From: Ustulina deusta
Lineage: Eukaryota > Ascomycota > Sordariomycetes > Xylariales > Xylariaceae
Direction: 5' to 3'
DNA length: 64,000 nucleotides
Assembly: GCA_023159155.1 (NCBI GenBank)
Contig: JAJNNX010000014.1
Span: forward strand, 186,001 to 250,000
In this document: positions 44,665-58,977 of the stretch, piece after piece
Layout of the letters: each line of letters starts with the position of its first letter
Position numbering within the stretch: position 1 is the first letter of the stretch
Notes under the pieces: generated by a model
Databases searched by the model: none
Seen by the model: only the letters and a program-made list of their open reading frames with translations
What the model was told of the DNA's origin: nothing
Made by a program: the position numbers and the translations under genes

Positions 44665-45891
44665 TATGTATGTACAAAGTTGGGGTGTGATTTTACTGTA
44701 GACTGGGAAATGAGAACGTTAACGAGACAATATACGATGCCGAGAGGGGTTGAAGGTTGCCTTATTGATTCTAACTACCCTAGCCAGTCGTGTAGCCCAC
44801 CTACAGAAGTCATTAGAAACCACTTGGCACTGCAGACGCCGCACCTGTATGTAGGTTACATGTAGGCGGGCTGCCAGGCGTACTCTCAACCGAGCAAGCT
44901 ACTAGATTGGCTAGTGAGCCGGGCTTTCGAGGGCATCGCTGCTTTCCGCAATCTCATGCTTACTACCGCACGTCAGGGCTGTGGAACGCCCTTGCTAGAT
45001 GGTGAGTCCTGTAATGTATATGGGTATTGCGCCACACACCACACTATGTCAGCCTTTCGGCAATATATACTCATGTTAATGGTTCCCAATACATCGCGCT
45101 GACGTTCAATTACACCCCCCATGGGAATGACACGCATCTCACTAATTATTCCATCTATGTAAGCCCAGCTGAGCAAGAATTGGATTGCAATGATACCTAG
45201 GCAGCATAACCCCTATCCTAAGTTATTGTATTAGGTATGTTAGATAGGTGAGCATGAAGCAGTGGTTCCAAACAGCCCTTTACAATAACTTATAATTTTC
45301 GCAAGCTCCTGGCTGACATGATAGAAACGACGCACCAGTGTGGGCGAGAAAATATGAGGACCGCACTACCTCATGCACAACTAGTTGCCGCCGCCAGATT
45401 CCGTAACCGGGGGGCAATTCCACTTCCTTGCATTGATAGCTTAGAAGACTGAATGCGCTGTTGAGGGCGGAGCCACCGAAACTTCCACACCATCACAAGG
45501 GGTAGGTAGCTAGACGGTGAACTGCAGAAACATTGCCAGCCAACCTATTGAGCCGCCTCAGTCAATACCCCGCACCGGCTTATTTTTGTCGTTGCTTTTT
45601 TGAAAGATGACCCTCAAAGAGGGATTTCTTATAAAACTGGTTGAACTCAGCCAACGTGAGGGCTGCCACGGAACTATATTGAACCCAGCGCCGAAGACTA
45701 GGATTAGGCAGCACGGACCAAGATCCATACTACATTTACTAGTATAGTAGACCTAGCTAGCATGGGAAGAACTTCCCCCTTTGTGCAATAACAATAGGTC
45801 AATACTGGAACTAGCAGCAGTACAAACTGTGACATTTAGGGCTTCAACTAATATCTCTGTTGAATCAGCCAGAAGCCTACTCGAATCTACC
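44665..45891. promoter_or_regulatory. Shared divergent intergenic region
   Basis: About 1.2 kb between the subtilase (minus) and the 331-aa protein gene (plus). The right part (45670-45885) recurs in diverged form at 47092-47306, downstream of the 331-aa gene. There is no coding evidence apart from short frames. Confidence 0.5.
45670..45885 (+). repeat. Upstream copy of a diverged direct repeat
   Basis: Collinear with 47092-47306. Matching anchors are GGAACTATAT, TACTAGTA, TTGTGCAAT and GACTGTGACA-like stretches, in the same order and at nearly the same spacing (GGAACTATAT to TTGTGCAAT is 111 versus 109 nt). It covers the promoter/5' leader of the 331-aa gene. Confidence 0.7.
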
Positions 45892-46887
45892 ATGGGATCT
45901 CAGGAGACATGGATCCTAACGAATACGACAAGCTACGAGCCTGACGACTTTCGACTTCAACTTGGTCAAATCCTGACTGATCCTCGCAAGCCTTCACTTC
46001 CTCTGTTTCCAGATAAACTAAACCCTCCACCGAAGATGGCTGGAATGCAAATCGCTCAGTCCAGTGCCACCAAATCTATCAGCGGTGGATTCTCCTCCAA
46101 GCTTGATGCATCTTTCGGGCTGTGGGCGACTGTTTCGGTTATTCCTGGTGAAGTAGCCATCGAAGCAGCTAAAAAAAGTGGTACTTTACTACAATGGAGC
46201 TTGGAAGAAGTCTCTGAACAAGCCACTTCGTTTTCAATCCCTCACCTTAGAGCCGTCATCAACCGTCAAGAAGTTCGCGACTACCGCAAGCTCTGGAAAA
46301 TGTGGCCACGATTATACATCATTACTGGAATTCGAGTGGCCAAGGGTGCGAAGATGGAACTAACCTCAAACCACACGAACGATGCGAGGCTTCGGGTGGG
46401 GATAAACCTTGACCAGCAGGCAGGCACACGCGTCGGCTTGAAGGGGGAGAGGACTCGCCTGAACGACCACCATAATACCTTGGAGAAACCGACCAACTTC
46501 ATTTTCGCATACCAATGTCAGGAGATCAGTACTTTTTTCGGCCCCCGTATCGACACTGTTAGAGGCGACACACTCAATGAGTCTGCAGGTGTCCCTGCCA
46601 GGAAGGGGGATCCAGAAGCCGTAATTCATCTTGCTCAACGCCAGCATAGGGTGAAGTTCGGTGAGCTTAAAGGCGATGTGGAGGGAGATGAGATCCTATC
46701 GGGTAGTGTGATTGGGCCAGAATATGCAGGCCTGAATGTCATTTTGCAGCTCGGAGGTGACGAAAAGAGAGGGTGGCTGCAGCGCACAATGCATGATTAC
46801 ACTGTACTCGGAGCCTTGGTTCTTTTCACCGGCCTGGCGGCTTTCCGGTTCAGGAAACGCTGGTATTTTGGAAAGGTAGGTAAATGA
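45892..46887 (+). CDS. 331-aa fungal protein with C-terminal membrane anchor; candidate effector of the subtilase
   Basis: The ATG at 45892 has an excellent context (ACCATGG); the frame extends upstream without ATG. The N-terminal motif SYEPDDFRLQLGQILTDP (residues 14-31) and the central beta-strand-like motif LYIITGIRVAKGAKMEL (141-157) match a fungal family I recall only as uncharacterised. Residues about 303-318 (TVLGALVLFTGLAAF) form a single hydrophobic segment followed by a basic tail (RFRKRWYF), suggesting a tail anchor or a membrane-inserting element. No signal peptide or cysteine pattern is seen. It is divergent from a subtilisin-type gene, as fungal gasdermin-like genes often are. 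The strand motif is vaguely reminiscent of the gasdermin pore-forming fold, but homology is not shown. A second copy of its 5' region lies downstream. Confidence 0.6.
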   Translation: MGSQETWILTNTTSYEPDDFRLQLGQILTDPRKPSLPLFPDKLNPPPKMAGMQIAQSSATKSISGGFSSKLDASFGLWATVSVIPGEVAIEAAKKSGTLLQWSLEEVSEQATSFSIPHLRAVINRQEVRDYRKLWKMWPRLYIITGIRVAKGAKMELTSNHTNDARLRVGINLDQQAGTRVGLKGERTRLNDHHNTLEKPTNFIFAYQCQEISTFFGPRIDTVRGDTLNESAGVPARKGDPEAVIHLAQRQHRVKFGELKGDVEGDEILSGSVIGPEYAGLNVILQLGGDEKRGWLQRTMHDYTVLGALVLFTGLAAFRFRKRWYFGKVGK

Positions 46888-47825
46888 AATAACTAAATAT
46901 ACAAGATATGGCCATTGAGGCAGCCCGGGCATCGGCTCACCTATTCTTTGCTTGCTACAAAAGACCTAGCGGCACAAATAGCTCTGAAACTCAAAAGTTC
47001 CGAACTGAGTTCTCTGCCTAATATTTGAGGCTCTTTCTTAGTTACATCGTAAAACATCTCGGGGGCGCTTACCTAGGTACTTCCGTATTATGGAACTATA
47101 TGGAGCCTAACCTCGGAAACCGGGGTCAATACTGCACGGGTCCAATGTCGTGCCATAGATATACTAGTACAGCAGACAGACTTCGATAGGACTTCTCTCT
47201 TTGTGCAATCATAATAGGCAATACTGTAACTACCAGCATCCAGGACTGTGACACTGTGACGAGGTCGCCAAGAGTACGGTCTAGATACTACTGAAAGAAG
47301 CAACCTCGGCTGTAATATTATCCAGGCTGTGTTTAGTTATGACGCGAGTATCCTGGGATTCTTAGATAATATTGGCTGCCTGGAAAGAGACTGCGTCCGG
47401 CTACTTGCCTGAAGTACCCATACATGTGTGCGTACAACGGCCTGTATCTCCGTACGGGGGGGAGTAGTTACCGGCGCTAGCCAGAGCGCGCAGGTATCAT
47501 CTGCCCTCCTGGCTCGTATTCGTACATTCAATGGTAGGTGCCACGTCAGTCATTTGAAAATGCCTCTACGTGAGGGTGGGCGCCCGTCAGCGGGTGGCGC
47601 ATCACAGAGAGCGCGCGACCACACTCTTCTCAGTCTACCCACATCATGTCATTCACTTTTGAGTCGTCAACTGAATATCGAGGCAATCTCACCCATCCTC
47701 TCACTCGCCGGCTTTGTGTGTATCGCCGTTTCTTTCAAGCATGTCTATTAAAGTAGTGCGTTTTTCATGAGGCCGTTCTGACATTATCCTTTCTCGCTGA
47801 CTCTCAGCAGTTGGCAGCTACCAAC
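46888..47825. other. Intergenic region with decayed duplicate of the upstream 5' region
   Basis: Contains the diverged repeat copy at 47092-47306. Sequence after it (to about 47370) shows only weak resemblance to the 5' coding part of the 331-aa gene, and no open frame. The end holds the promoter/leader of the C2H2 gene, including a short ATG frame at 47741 before the chosen start. Confidence 0.5.
47092..47306 (+). repeat. Downstream copy of a diverged direct repeat
   Basis: Collinear with 45670-45885 in the same orientation. Both lie at the 5' side of a (present or lost) copy of the 331-aa gene. Rough identity by eye is around two thirds. Confidence 0.7.
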
Positions 47826-49327
47826 ATGTCAAATACAATACTTGATGAGTGGGTCTCCTGCCTCAGAGCCTATGATGACTTATCACCATCAGGTCGCGAA
47901 TCGGTTTCTCAGGAAGTGGGAAACGAACACTTCAGAGAAGAACTCCTAATCTGGGGCACCCAAGAGATGCTTCCTAACATAGTCTCTGGGGAACAGTCGT
48001 TAGATGACGGGGGTTTACGTGAAAGTATGGTGAAAGGGAGCTTGACGGCTATTCTTGAAACTTTGCGAACCACCAATAATGACGACCAGAACAACGAGCC
48101 AAGCAATCCGGCAACACAGAAAAAACTTAGTAAGCAGACATCACGACAAGCATCCCGTGGAGTAGGACGGAGGGCGAAGAGGCTTAGCTTAGGGAGAGGC
48201 GGGGGTGGCGCTCAGGTTCCTTCCAGCACGACAGCATCTAACGATGCGAGTTCAAATGACAAACAAAAAACAGCCCATACCGACGAACCATTGAGCGATT
48301 CAGAATCTTCTGTCGCCTCAGATACTCCAATCGATACAAGTAGTCGTGGGGTAATCACAAACGCATTAGGTCGTCTACTCAAACTAGCATCATTCGGCAC
48401 CGACTGTGTTCTGCCGAACGAAGATAAATGTCCAGAGCTTTTCAAGACACCCGGTGCTAAGTCGGCTTTTCCTCGAGTGTGGAAACTCATATCAGACAAG
48501 TTTGAGAGAATCGAGGAGAACGCCAGGGTGTCCTTCGCGGTTCTATTGAGTATTTCCGTATCTACTGAGATTCTTAATGAGAAAGGGTTTCCTTTTCAAT
48601 CCGAAAAACCCTCGCGTCGTGGTAGCCAAGACGTCACCAGTGTTTCAGGGGTTAACTCTGGCCCTGCGCGGAGAACGCGCAGGAATACTTCTATATCGGA
48701 TCACGAGAGCAAAAGGTCAGCAATACAGTCTAAACTAGGGTAATAGACTTGCTAACTAGGGACAGAAACCCAAATGTACAGTACGTCTGTGTATTTCCTG
48801 GCTGCCCTCGGCCAAACCAGCTATTCCAGGATGAGAGGACATTCCTTGACCATTTAAACGATACGCATTGTCATGATCGGATCGAAGTCCCCGAAAAATC
48901 ATGGATATGCCCCGCTGTCGTGCATGGGGAAAACATTCCCTGTTACGAATCCGGGGAAGAACTCAGGAAACATTTGAAGGCAGAGCATAAGGATATCACC
49001 GATGATGAGTCCCTCGAGAACTTGATAAGTTTGTCCATCAGGAATCGAACCCCTGTACATCCTGCAGCGTGGTGCACCTTTTGTGGAAAAGCCGTCCAGA
49101 GTGAGCCCGGGGCACTTTTCAGGGCTGATGATGACTTCGCGCAAGAGTTTCCAGCCCACATGCAGCAACACGTCAGTGAGGTTTTGCGGGTAGCCATGGA
49201 TGGAGTGAGGAATTGGAAGGAGCTCAACGCACTTCCAAATCTGCCAGCGAAGAGGAGGCCTTGTTTAGATGAGAAAAGTCGCGAGCGTTCACACTCGTCT
49301 ACTCAAAAGCGTCGCCGAGCTAAATAA
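47826..49327 (+). CDS. C2H2-type zinc finger protein, 483 aa
   Basis: Two exons are proposed: 47826-48715 and 48766-49327, with a 50-nt intron (GTCAGC donor, GCTAAC branch, ACAG acceptor). Without it the frame breaks at two stops near 48740. A 44-nt alternative using the TAG at 48758-48759 also keeps frame. The N-terminal region (residues 1-85) is a helical module, ILDEWVSCLRAYDDL, seen in fungal C2H2 proteins. Residues 90-175 are Lys/Arg/Ser-rich with an RRAKRLSLGR basic patch (possible nuclear signal). Zinc-finger elements follow the junction: C305, C310, H326, H331 (CVFPGC...HLNDTH) and a second non-standard set C345, C356, H366, H371. A probable third is WCTFCGK with distal His. DNA target unknown. 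A frameshifted pseudogene is the main alternative to splicing. Confidence 0.65.
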
Positions 49328-50416
49328 AGGAAAGAAGTAATTGTCCATGAGTCACTTGAAAGGGGAAAATGCCTGGTAGGAATCTTTAATATAGTTAGCA
49401 TATATCGTAGTGGGCTGATTCATTAATTACTAATTCTTGATAAACTACTTTCTTCGTTCCGTGGAGCCAGAATGAGAGGAGCGGGTTGTGGTCATAGGCA
49501 GGCAGGTAAATACTAAGACACGGTACCACTCTGCGTTTGCAGATTGAAGATCATGGCTACACGCCATGGATGCTTGCCGTCCGTTGCTTTATAGATGAGT
49601 TAAAACGTTTGGTTTATACCAATTTTGATCGAGATACCTGGACTGAGGTGTTATCTCAGCTAGACAATAATTACAGATGATGTCTACTTCAATAATATGT
49701 AGTTTCACGGGGTTTTCGTGCGTGGCTCACTAATGGAGCGCAAGTTTCTATATTTGAGATAGTGGGCGCATCAGAGGTGGGTGTTCCAGAGTGAATAGAG
49801 AGACCTATCTGCAGTCAGGAAGAAGGTAGGTAGTAGTTTAGGGCTCAACAGAGTGGCCAATTGATTCCTAAATCTCCCCAATATCCAATATCTATGGGGG
49901 CGTCACCCATATATATATACACAGAATCATGCTATATCCACTCCCATAGTGTAGGCGTGATATATATCCCTGACAGTGCAATTCCCACCGCACATGGATT
50001 GTTTGTCTGTTTGTCGGGCCTTTCTCTTCTTGCTGGAGTTTAGGGCCAACCCAGGCTGATGTATATGCTTAGTGAACCCAGGCAATTGAGGTTGGGTATC
50101 GAAAAAAAAAATTTGTACTCCCTCGGTGCAGACGTGATCTAGGGTTCGACTCCGTTGTCAGTGGGGTCGTTTGGTAGGTCCGGGACGATAATGATAGCCT
50201 ATTCGTCCATGGCTTTTTAAATCATCGTAGGCAACAGGAGGCATACAGCATATCGATTAAAGGAGTCGACGCAGGATTCAAGTGCTGAAGCTGGATAGAC
50301 TCACGTTTGAATTATTTGATAAGGCACGCTATTTGTACTACCACAGTTGTATCTATACACTGCTAGCCGGCTATTTTCGTATGCTATGCCAAAGGTGTGT
50401 TGTGTCGGCCGAGTTT
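49328..50416. other. Convergent intergenic region
   Basis: Between the C2H2 gene and PRP22. A short A-run lies near 50101. A T-arm-like GGTTCGACTCC at about 50143 was checked and does not fold as tRNA. Nothing else seen. Confidence 0.5.
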
Positions 50417-54193
<3,777 letters not shown>

Positions 54194-54799
54194 GGTAGTT
54201 TGAAGGGCAGCCACCCTTGGCGAAGCTTTCCGATGAAGTGTACGGCCAACCTCGAACCGATCGATGCGTTCGCACGCGCAACGATATGGCCGTTCGCTTT
54301 AAACGAGACGAAGATAGGTGGAATGTCGAGGGTAATAAGGTATAGCGTATCGAAGAAGGTTCGCGGTTGTTGTTGTCGGAATCCCAATCGATAAGTGAAA
54401 AGCGATAAGTGTATATATATACCTAAGCATATCTTGGTTGAATTCATCTATCGAGGCTGCTAGCTCCACTAAACAGCCTTGAAGCCGGGTAACCCGACTT
54501 ACCCGTTACGGTTAATCATCTGCAGGCATTAGGTACGCTAGGACTGCGCCGCATCTCGTTTAAACGCCTGCCTAAATTGCCCCCCAGTTGTTCGACCTAG
54601 TCCTAGCAGCTAGGTTGCCCAAGTGGCGTGATCCACTCCTCCGTCATTGCAACCCTCCAGTCACGGCTCTCCCCAAAGCATGAACAGACAACATCTCAGT
54701 CACTCTACCACATAAGTCTCTTTACGACCCTTTCCATACAACTCAATCGCGAGAGAAAAAGACCAGTTATACGCGAAACCAAGACAATAATCGCCCAAT
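54194..54799. promoter_or_regulatory. Divergent intergenic region PRP22 / SNA3-like
   Basis: About 600 nt acting as promoter region for both genes. No other signal seen. Confidence 0.5.
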
Positions 54800-55638
54800 A
54801 TGTGCTCCCCCGACCTGTTTCTCGGCGTGGTTGCCATCCTATTCCCGCCGATAGCCGGTACGTCATCATCATCCTCTCCTCCAAGCGCCCGACAGAACAA
54901 ATCAACATATCGTCTTCCAGCGGCTGGTTGTCGTGTTCGCCGTGGACGAACGGCCCACGAATGCGGCTCCGGCGAGGACCACGGCGGTTGAGAAAACTCA
55001 GTGTGGCTTGAATAGTCAACATGAGTCCATACATAACATAACATAACATAACATACAGCACGAACCACAAAAGCTAACAACTCATTGTCCCCAGTGTGGG
55101 TGAAATGCGGTCTCTTCTCCGCTGACTCTATCATCAACATCCTCCTCTGCCTCCTAGGCTACGTACGTAATCCCATCCTATTCCATCGCATCCCTTTCGC
55201 ATCAACACTCATCTACAACTCCCCATACCACATCATCATACCCAGCCAATCAATCTCCTACTAACAGCCCCCCAGATCCCCGGGCTTCTCCACGCCTGGT
55301 ACATCATCGCCAAATTCCCCGAGACGTACGACTACGAGCGGGTACCCCACGACTACGAGCACGGCAACGTCGGCGGCGAGCGCGTAACCTACGTCATCGT
55401 GCCAGCACCCCATCCCCATCCCCAACCCAATGCGCAGCCCCAATACCACCCTCAACAGCAGCCAAAACACGCCCAGCCAGTGAACTACGGGACGGCCTCC
55501 GCCGCCCCCGACGTCGGCTCCTCTTCTGCACACCCTCCCCAGGCCGCCAGCACCAGCGGCGGCGACAACAGCGAGCGCGCTCCGCCTTCGTACTCCGAGG
55601 CTGTCAAGGGCGACCACAAGATCCAGTCGGACGAGTAA
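54800..55638 (+). CDS. SNA3: SNA3-like PMP3 (UPF0057) proteolipid with PPxY tail, 162 aa
   Basis: Three exons: 54800-54857, 55095-55162 and 55276-55638, with GTACGT donors and CAG acceptors, frames preserved. The core (residues about 4-55) is a PMP3 domain: PDLFLGVVAILFPPIA then VWVKCGLFSADSIINILLC and GLLHAWYIIAKFPE. These are two transmembrane helices joined by a short loop, a small membrane protein family linked to ion and stress tolerance. The 105-residue tail is Pro/His/Gln-rich and ends with RAPPSYSEAV: PPSY at 145-148 is a PY motif for WW domains of Rsp5-type ubiquitin ligases, as in yeast Sna3/Sna4, which are sorted via the multivesicular body. Intron 1 carries a CATAA microsatellite. 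The gene name is by architecture. Confidence 0.88.
55029..55057. repeat. (CATAA)n microsatellite in intron
   Basis: About six repeats of the ACATA/CATAA pentamer in intron 1 of the SNA3-like gene. Confidence 0.8.
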
Positions 55639-56198
55639 ATAGATTGAACTGGGATAGCGCATTCGGGGCGGATATCGGTTGGTCGGTCAGCCATCGATCG
55701 TGCGAGGTTCAGAGCGGGAGTCGTTACTAGCCGAAGTTTTATACCGATGTCTTCGACAGAAAGAAGGGGGAGAGCGACTATATGTGCGCGCGGACTTCAG
55801 CTTGTTTAGTAGAAGGGATATTGTATGATCACCACCATACCTTTCATCGCATGGTACCTGGCCATCAAGGCAGGCCCAAGCAGCGTTATGATATTTATTG
55901 CACAAATGAGCGGCTTCTTCCCTCTATACGTAGATTTTAAACAGAAACATATATCACGGTACACAACACACAGCCCAGCACCAAATGCATTAAGTGCCAC
56001 AAGACTTATCACGCAAGTATAATTCAACTTATGTTTCGTCGTCTTACGCCTCGAAACCACTTTCTTCCCTTCCATTCTACATCCGTTCTCCTATCGAATT
56101 GAGGTCATTTCCGAACTTCATGGACTCGTACAATCTTGTCCTCGTCCGCCCACGCCTCAATGCTCGAGGTAAGTGAGCAGATCGAGGTACTTACTTCA
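55639..56198. other. Convergent intergenic region
   Basis: 3' flanks of two convergent genes; nothing else seen. Confidence 0.5.
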
Positions 56199-58200
56199 TC
56201 ACTTCCACACGTCACTCCCCTCCCCACTATCCTCGTCATGCGTCTCCTGCTCTCTATCGACGCATCCATTCGCTTTCTCCTCGTCTTCCCCATCTTTCAA
56301 GTTCGGCGAATCCCCATCAGACACGGCAGATGTCATCCGGCCCTTTGCGCGCCCATGGTAGACGCAGACGCCCGTGCCGCCGGACTTATGCCGTTTATTG
56401 GCAGGGCACATGGGGCTCGTGGGGAGGTGTTCGGGTAGGTCGAATTTGAAAGTGCGCTGGTCTACGGCCCTGTACGACGTCGGGACCGACACCTCCCACC
56501 ACTCCTTGGGGCCGTTGTCCTTTCTCGATCTTCTCGGGCTCGGCATCCGTCCGTCGTTTCCGGGCATCCCTAGTTTGTTACTACAAACCTTAATCGCGCT
56601 GCGGTCGTTGTCGTTGTAATATCCGTTCCGCGTGACCTCGGGTAGGCTCGGCATAGGTGAGGCGTTGGCGTCGCCCGGCGTGAAGGATGTGGAGAGATTC
56701 GTCTTCTGGAGGTTTATTGGTCCCTCTTGGCGGGAGAGGGGCCGACGAGGCGTTGATGGCAGCGCTAGGTCCGAGAAGAAGCAGCGTGGGATTCGGTCTA
56801 TGCTCGGCGTTTGCACTCGTATCGCTTCCTAGGACATGGTTAGTAAGACCTAGGCCATGGTCATGAGATGTGTGTCCCTTGGGTGTAAGTATCAGGCCGT
56901 GCAAGTGTGGGAGACGCGACTTACACCGCCGGGATAATCAGAAGCCCAAACATTCGCCATCGCTATGGTCATGTCAGTATATATAGTTTTCTGTTTGTAT
57001 GCGTATCTGATTCTGAGATTTTAGTTGGGATAGGGGCAGGAGTGTTACATACTAGTACCCTCCCCCCTGTCGGAGACGGGGGTAGGGTTTGGGGAATAGC
57101 TGCGGACTGAAGTTTGAAGAGAACTCGATGTGCTTGCAGCTGACGAGTTTGAGATCTTACGGTGCCAACGAGCTTTCCTAAATAGTTTCGTGGAGAGGCC
57201 CTTGAGTGACTTGTGGCTTTTGTCGCTTATGTTTGATGCCTTTCGTAATGGGCTTGCTGTTGCGCCTTGGGGACGTGATGATTGTATGTGGATCATGTCT
57301 CCCCCCATGTGTTCGTCGCTCGAAGCTTGAGATCTCTTCAGTCTCTGATTTTCTTATATCAGCTTCCAATTCTATGTTTCCCAACGACTTCCTTTTATAT
57401 ATACCTACCTACGGGAGGAGGTGTAATCCACATACCTGTCGGTTTTCTGAGAGCATCCGCCACACAATGAATGACTTTTTGGCTTTCGGTTCTCGGCCAA
57501 CAGCAGCCCTTGGAGTCAGTAGCTCCGTATTAATTGTATCTGACGAAGCACTCGTGGCTGCTTGCCCTCGGGCAGTTGACGGGGAAATTCTATCTAGTTC
57601 TGGCTCGTCCCCAGCACGTGAGAGGTGCAAGGGCGAGGGGGAAAGGGCCACTCGGGACTTGAACATTGAGCTCTCGCTTGTGCTGCTTCTCCTCGCGGCA
57701 GCGTCTATCGACGGCCATTGGAGTGATTGCACATGCGCCTCCTCTGTCAAGTATGGGCTAGGAAGAGGAGCATCGGGGGCACGATTCAAAGGAAAGGCAA
57801 ACCCGCCGCTCTCGCTGCTTGCAGCTGTGCGGGTTGGTGGCCGTCCTCCTGTCGAGTTATCCAGTGACACCTCTGTCTTGTTAGCGAGAGGATAATTCTT
57901 AGGGGATCCTGAGCTAGATTTTCCGGAACGCTTGCGCCATCTGAACGCCTTGGTCGAGTCTTTGGAAGGTGCCTCGACAATCTCGCGCTCAGCCCAGTAA
58001 CCGGCCGGAAACCACACCCATTCGTAGCCCTCCTTCGCCGGCCGTGGCGGGTCTATAGCGGTGGCGGGAGTGGAAGGTACGCTGGAGAAGATTTCCCTGG
58101 GGCTCTGACGAGGTGCGGACGAGAACAACGTTCCGGGGCCAGGATTTGTGGCAGAAGAAAGGGACGTCGAAGGAACCCCGCTGCTACTGGGGCCGTCCAT
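56199..58200 (-). CDS. Conserved fungal Ser/Pro-rich protein of unknown function, 574 aa
   Basis: Four exons: 57436-58200, 57053-57344, 56925-56962 and 56199-56828. Donors are GTATGT, GTATGT and GTAAGT. The tiny 38-nt exon 3 restores frame between exons 2 and 4. The acceptor for exon 2 is the least certain; other AG sites nearby would also fit. The protein is mostly disordered (Ser, Pro, Arg), with a conserved-looking aromatic motif GYEWVWFPAGYWAEREI at about residues 57-73. Another conserved-looking segment is EWWEVSVPTSYRAVD in the C-terminal third, followed by CPANKRHKSGGTGVCVYHGR, a Cys/His-containing segment. No domain is recognised. It lies in the same orientation as SUV3. Function unknown; conservation of the two aromatic segments argues against a chance model. 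Confidence 0.6.
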
Positions 58201-58977
58201 GGCAGAGATGCTGCGAGGCCGCTATCGACTGCCAGCTCTCAGCCGAAGAGGCCCTTCGCTCGAAAAGCTGAGCTCCTCGCCACTCTCGTCATCCATGATG
58301 AGGGCCAAGGGTTCAGAGAAGTGGATGGTGGAGTGTCGTCGCCTGTCTGGTAAGTCCATCGACATGCGCCAAGTTTAATAAGACCGCATAAATGGAGGGA
58401 AGCGGTTCATTGTAAAGAGAAGGTGATTAGCAATCAAGAGGCAGGTAATAAATGTATCTCTTAGGTGGGCTCGGCTTGTTGTTCAGGTGGAATTCTCCAT
58501 CATGAGGCCATTTTTATCATCGCCGTGAATCATGATAAAGGCAAGGTAGGAATATGCTGAGCACATACAGTCGGCAAGTACTTTGCATCCATGATCACCC
58601 ACCGAACGTAAGTAGGCACCGATAAAAACATTGGCGCTTCCTGCAGCATCCTGGCTTGCTGCAAGCATGAAACAGCTACCTCTAGGGAACAAAAGGCTGG
58701 TTCACTGCGTTAGGAAAGCACAAGGCTACAACTTTACCTAGAATACATCATGTATTATATACATACATGTCCGTGACATCATCCATTCCTAAAGAGGTAC
58801 CTAGTGTATGATATCGTAGTGGTAGTACCAGCAGCACTTTACAGAGTATATTACAAAAATTGAGGTGATGACTCACCGCAACACCGCTCTGTAGCCGGTT
58901 TTCATAAACGAGCCGTAGCCCCAACGCCATCCGTGCGGGAAACCTTGATACAATGCAAATGCCAAGAAGACATGAGC
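58201..58977. other. Intergenic region between two minus-strand genes
   Basis: Promoter of the Ser/Pro-rich gene and 3' end of SUV3. A short plus frame (58148-58378) overlaps the start of the former and is a shadow. Nothing else seen. Confidence 0.5.

Noticed and set aside
45781..45891. N-terminal extension of the 331-aa protein
   Set aside because: It would begin at TTG; the segment also belongs to the duplicated 5' region and lacks an ATG.
50115..50180. tRNA-like GGTTCGACTCC at about 50143
   Set aside because: The T-stem does not pair and no acceptor or anticodon stem can be built around it.
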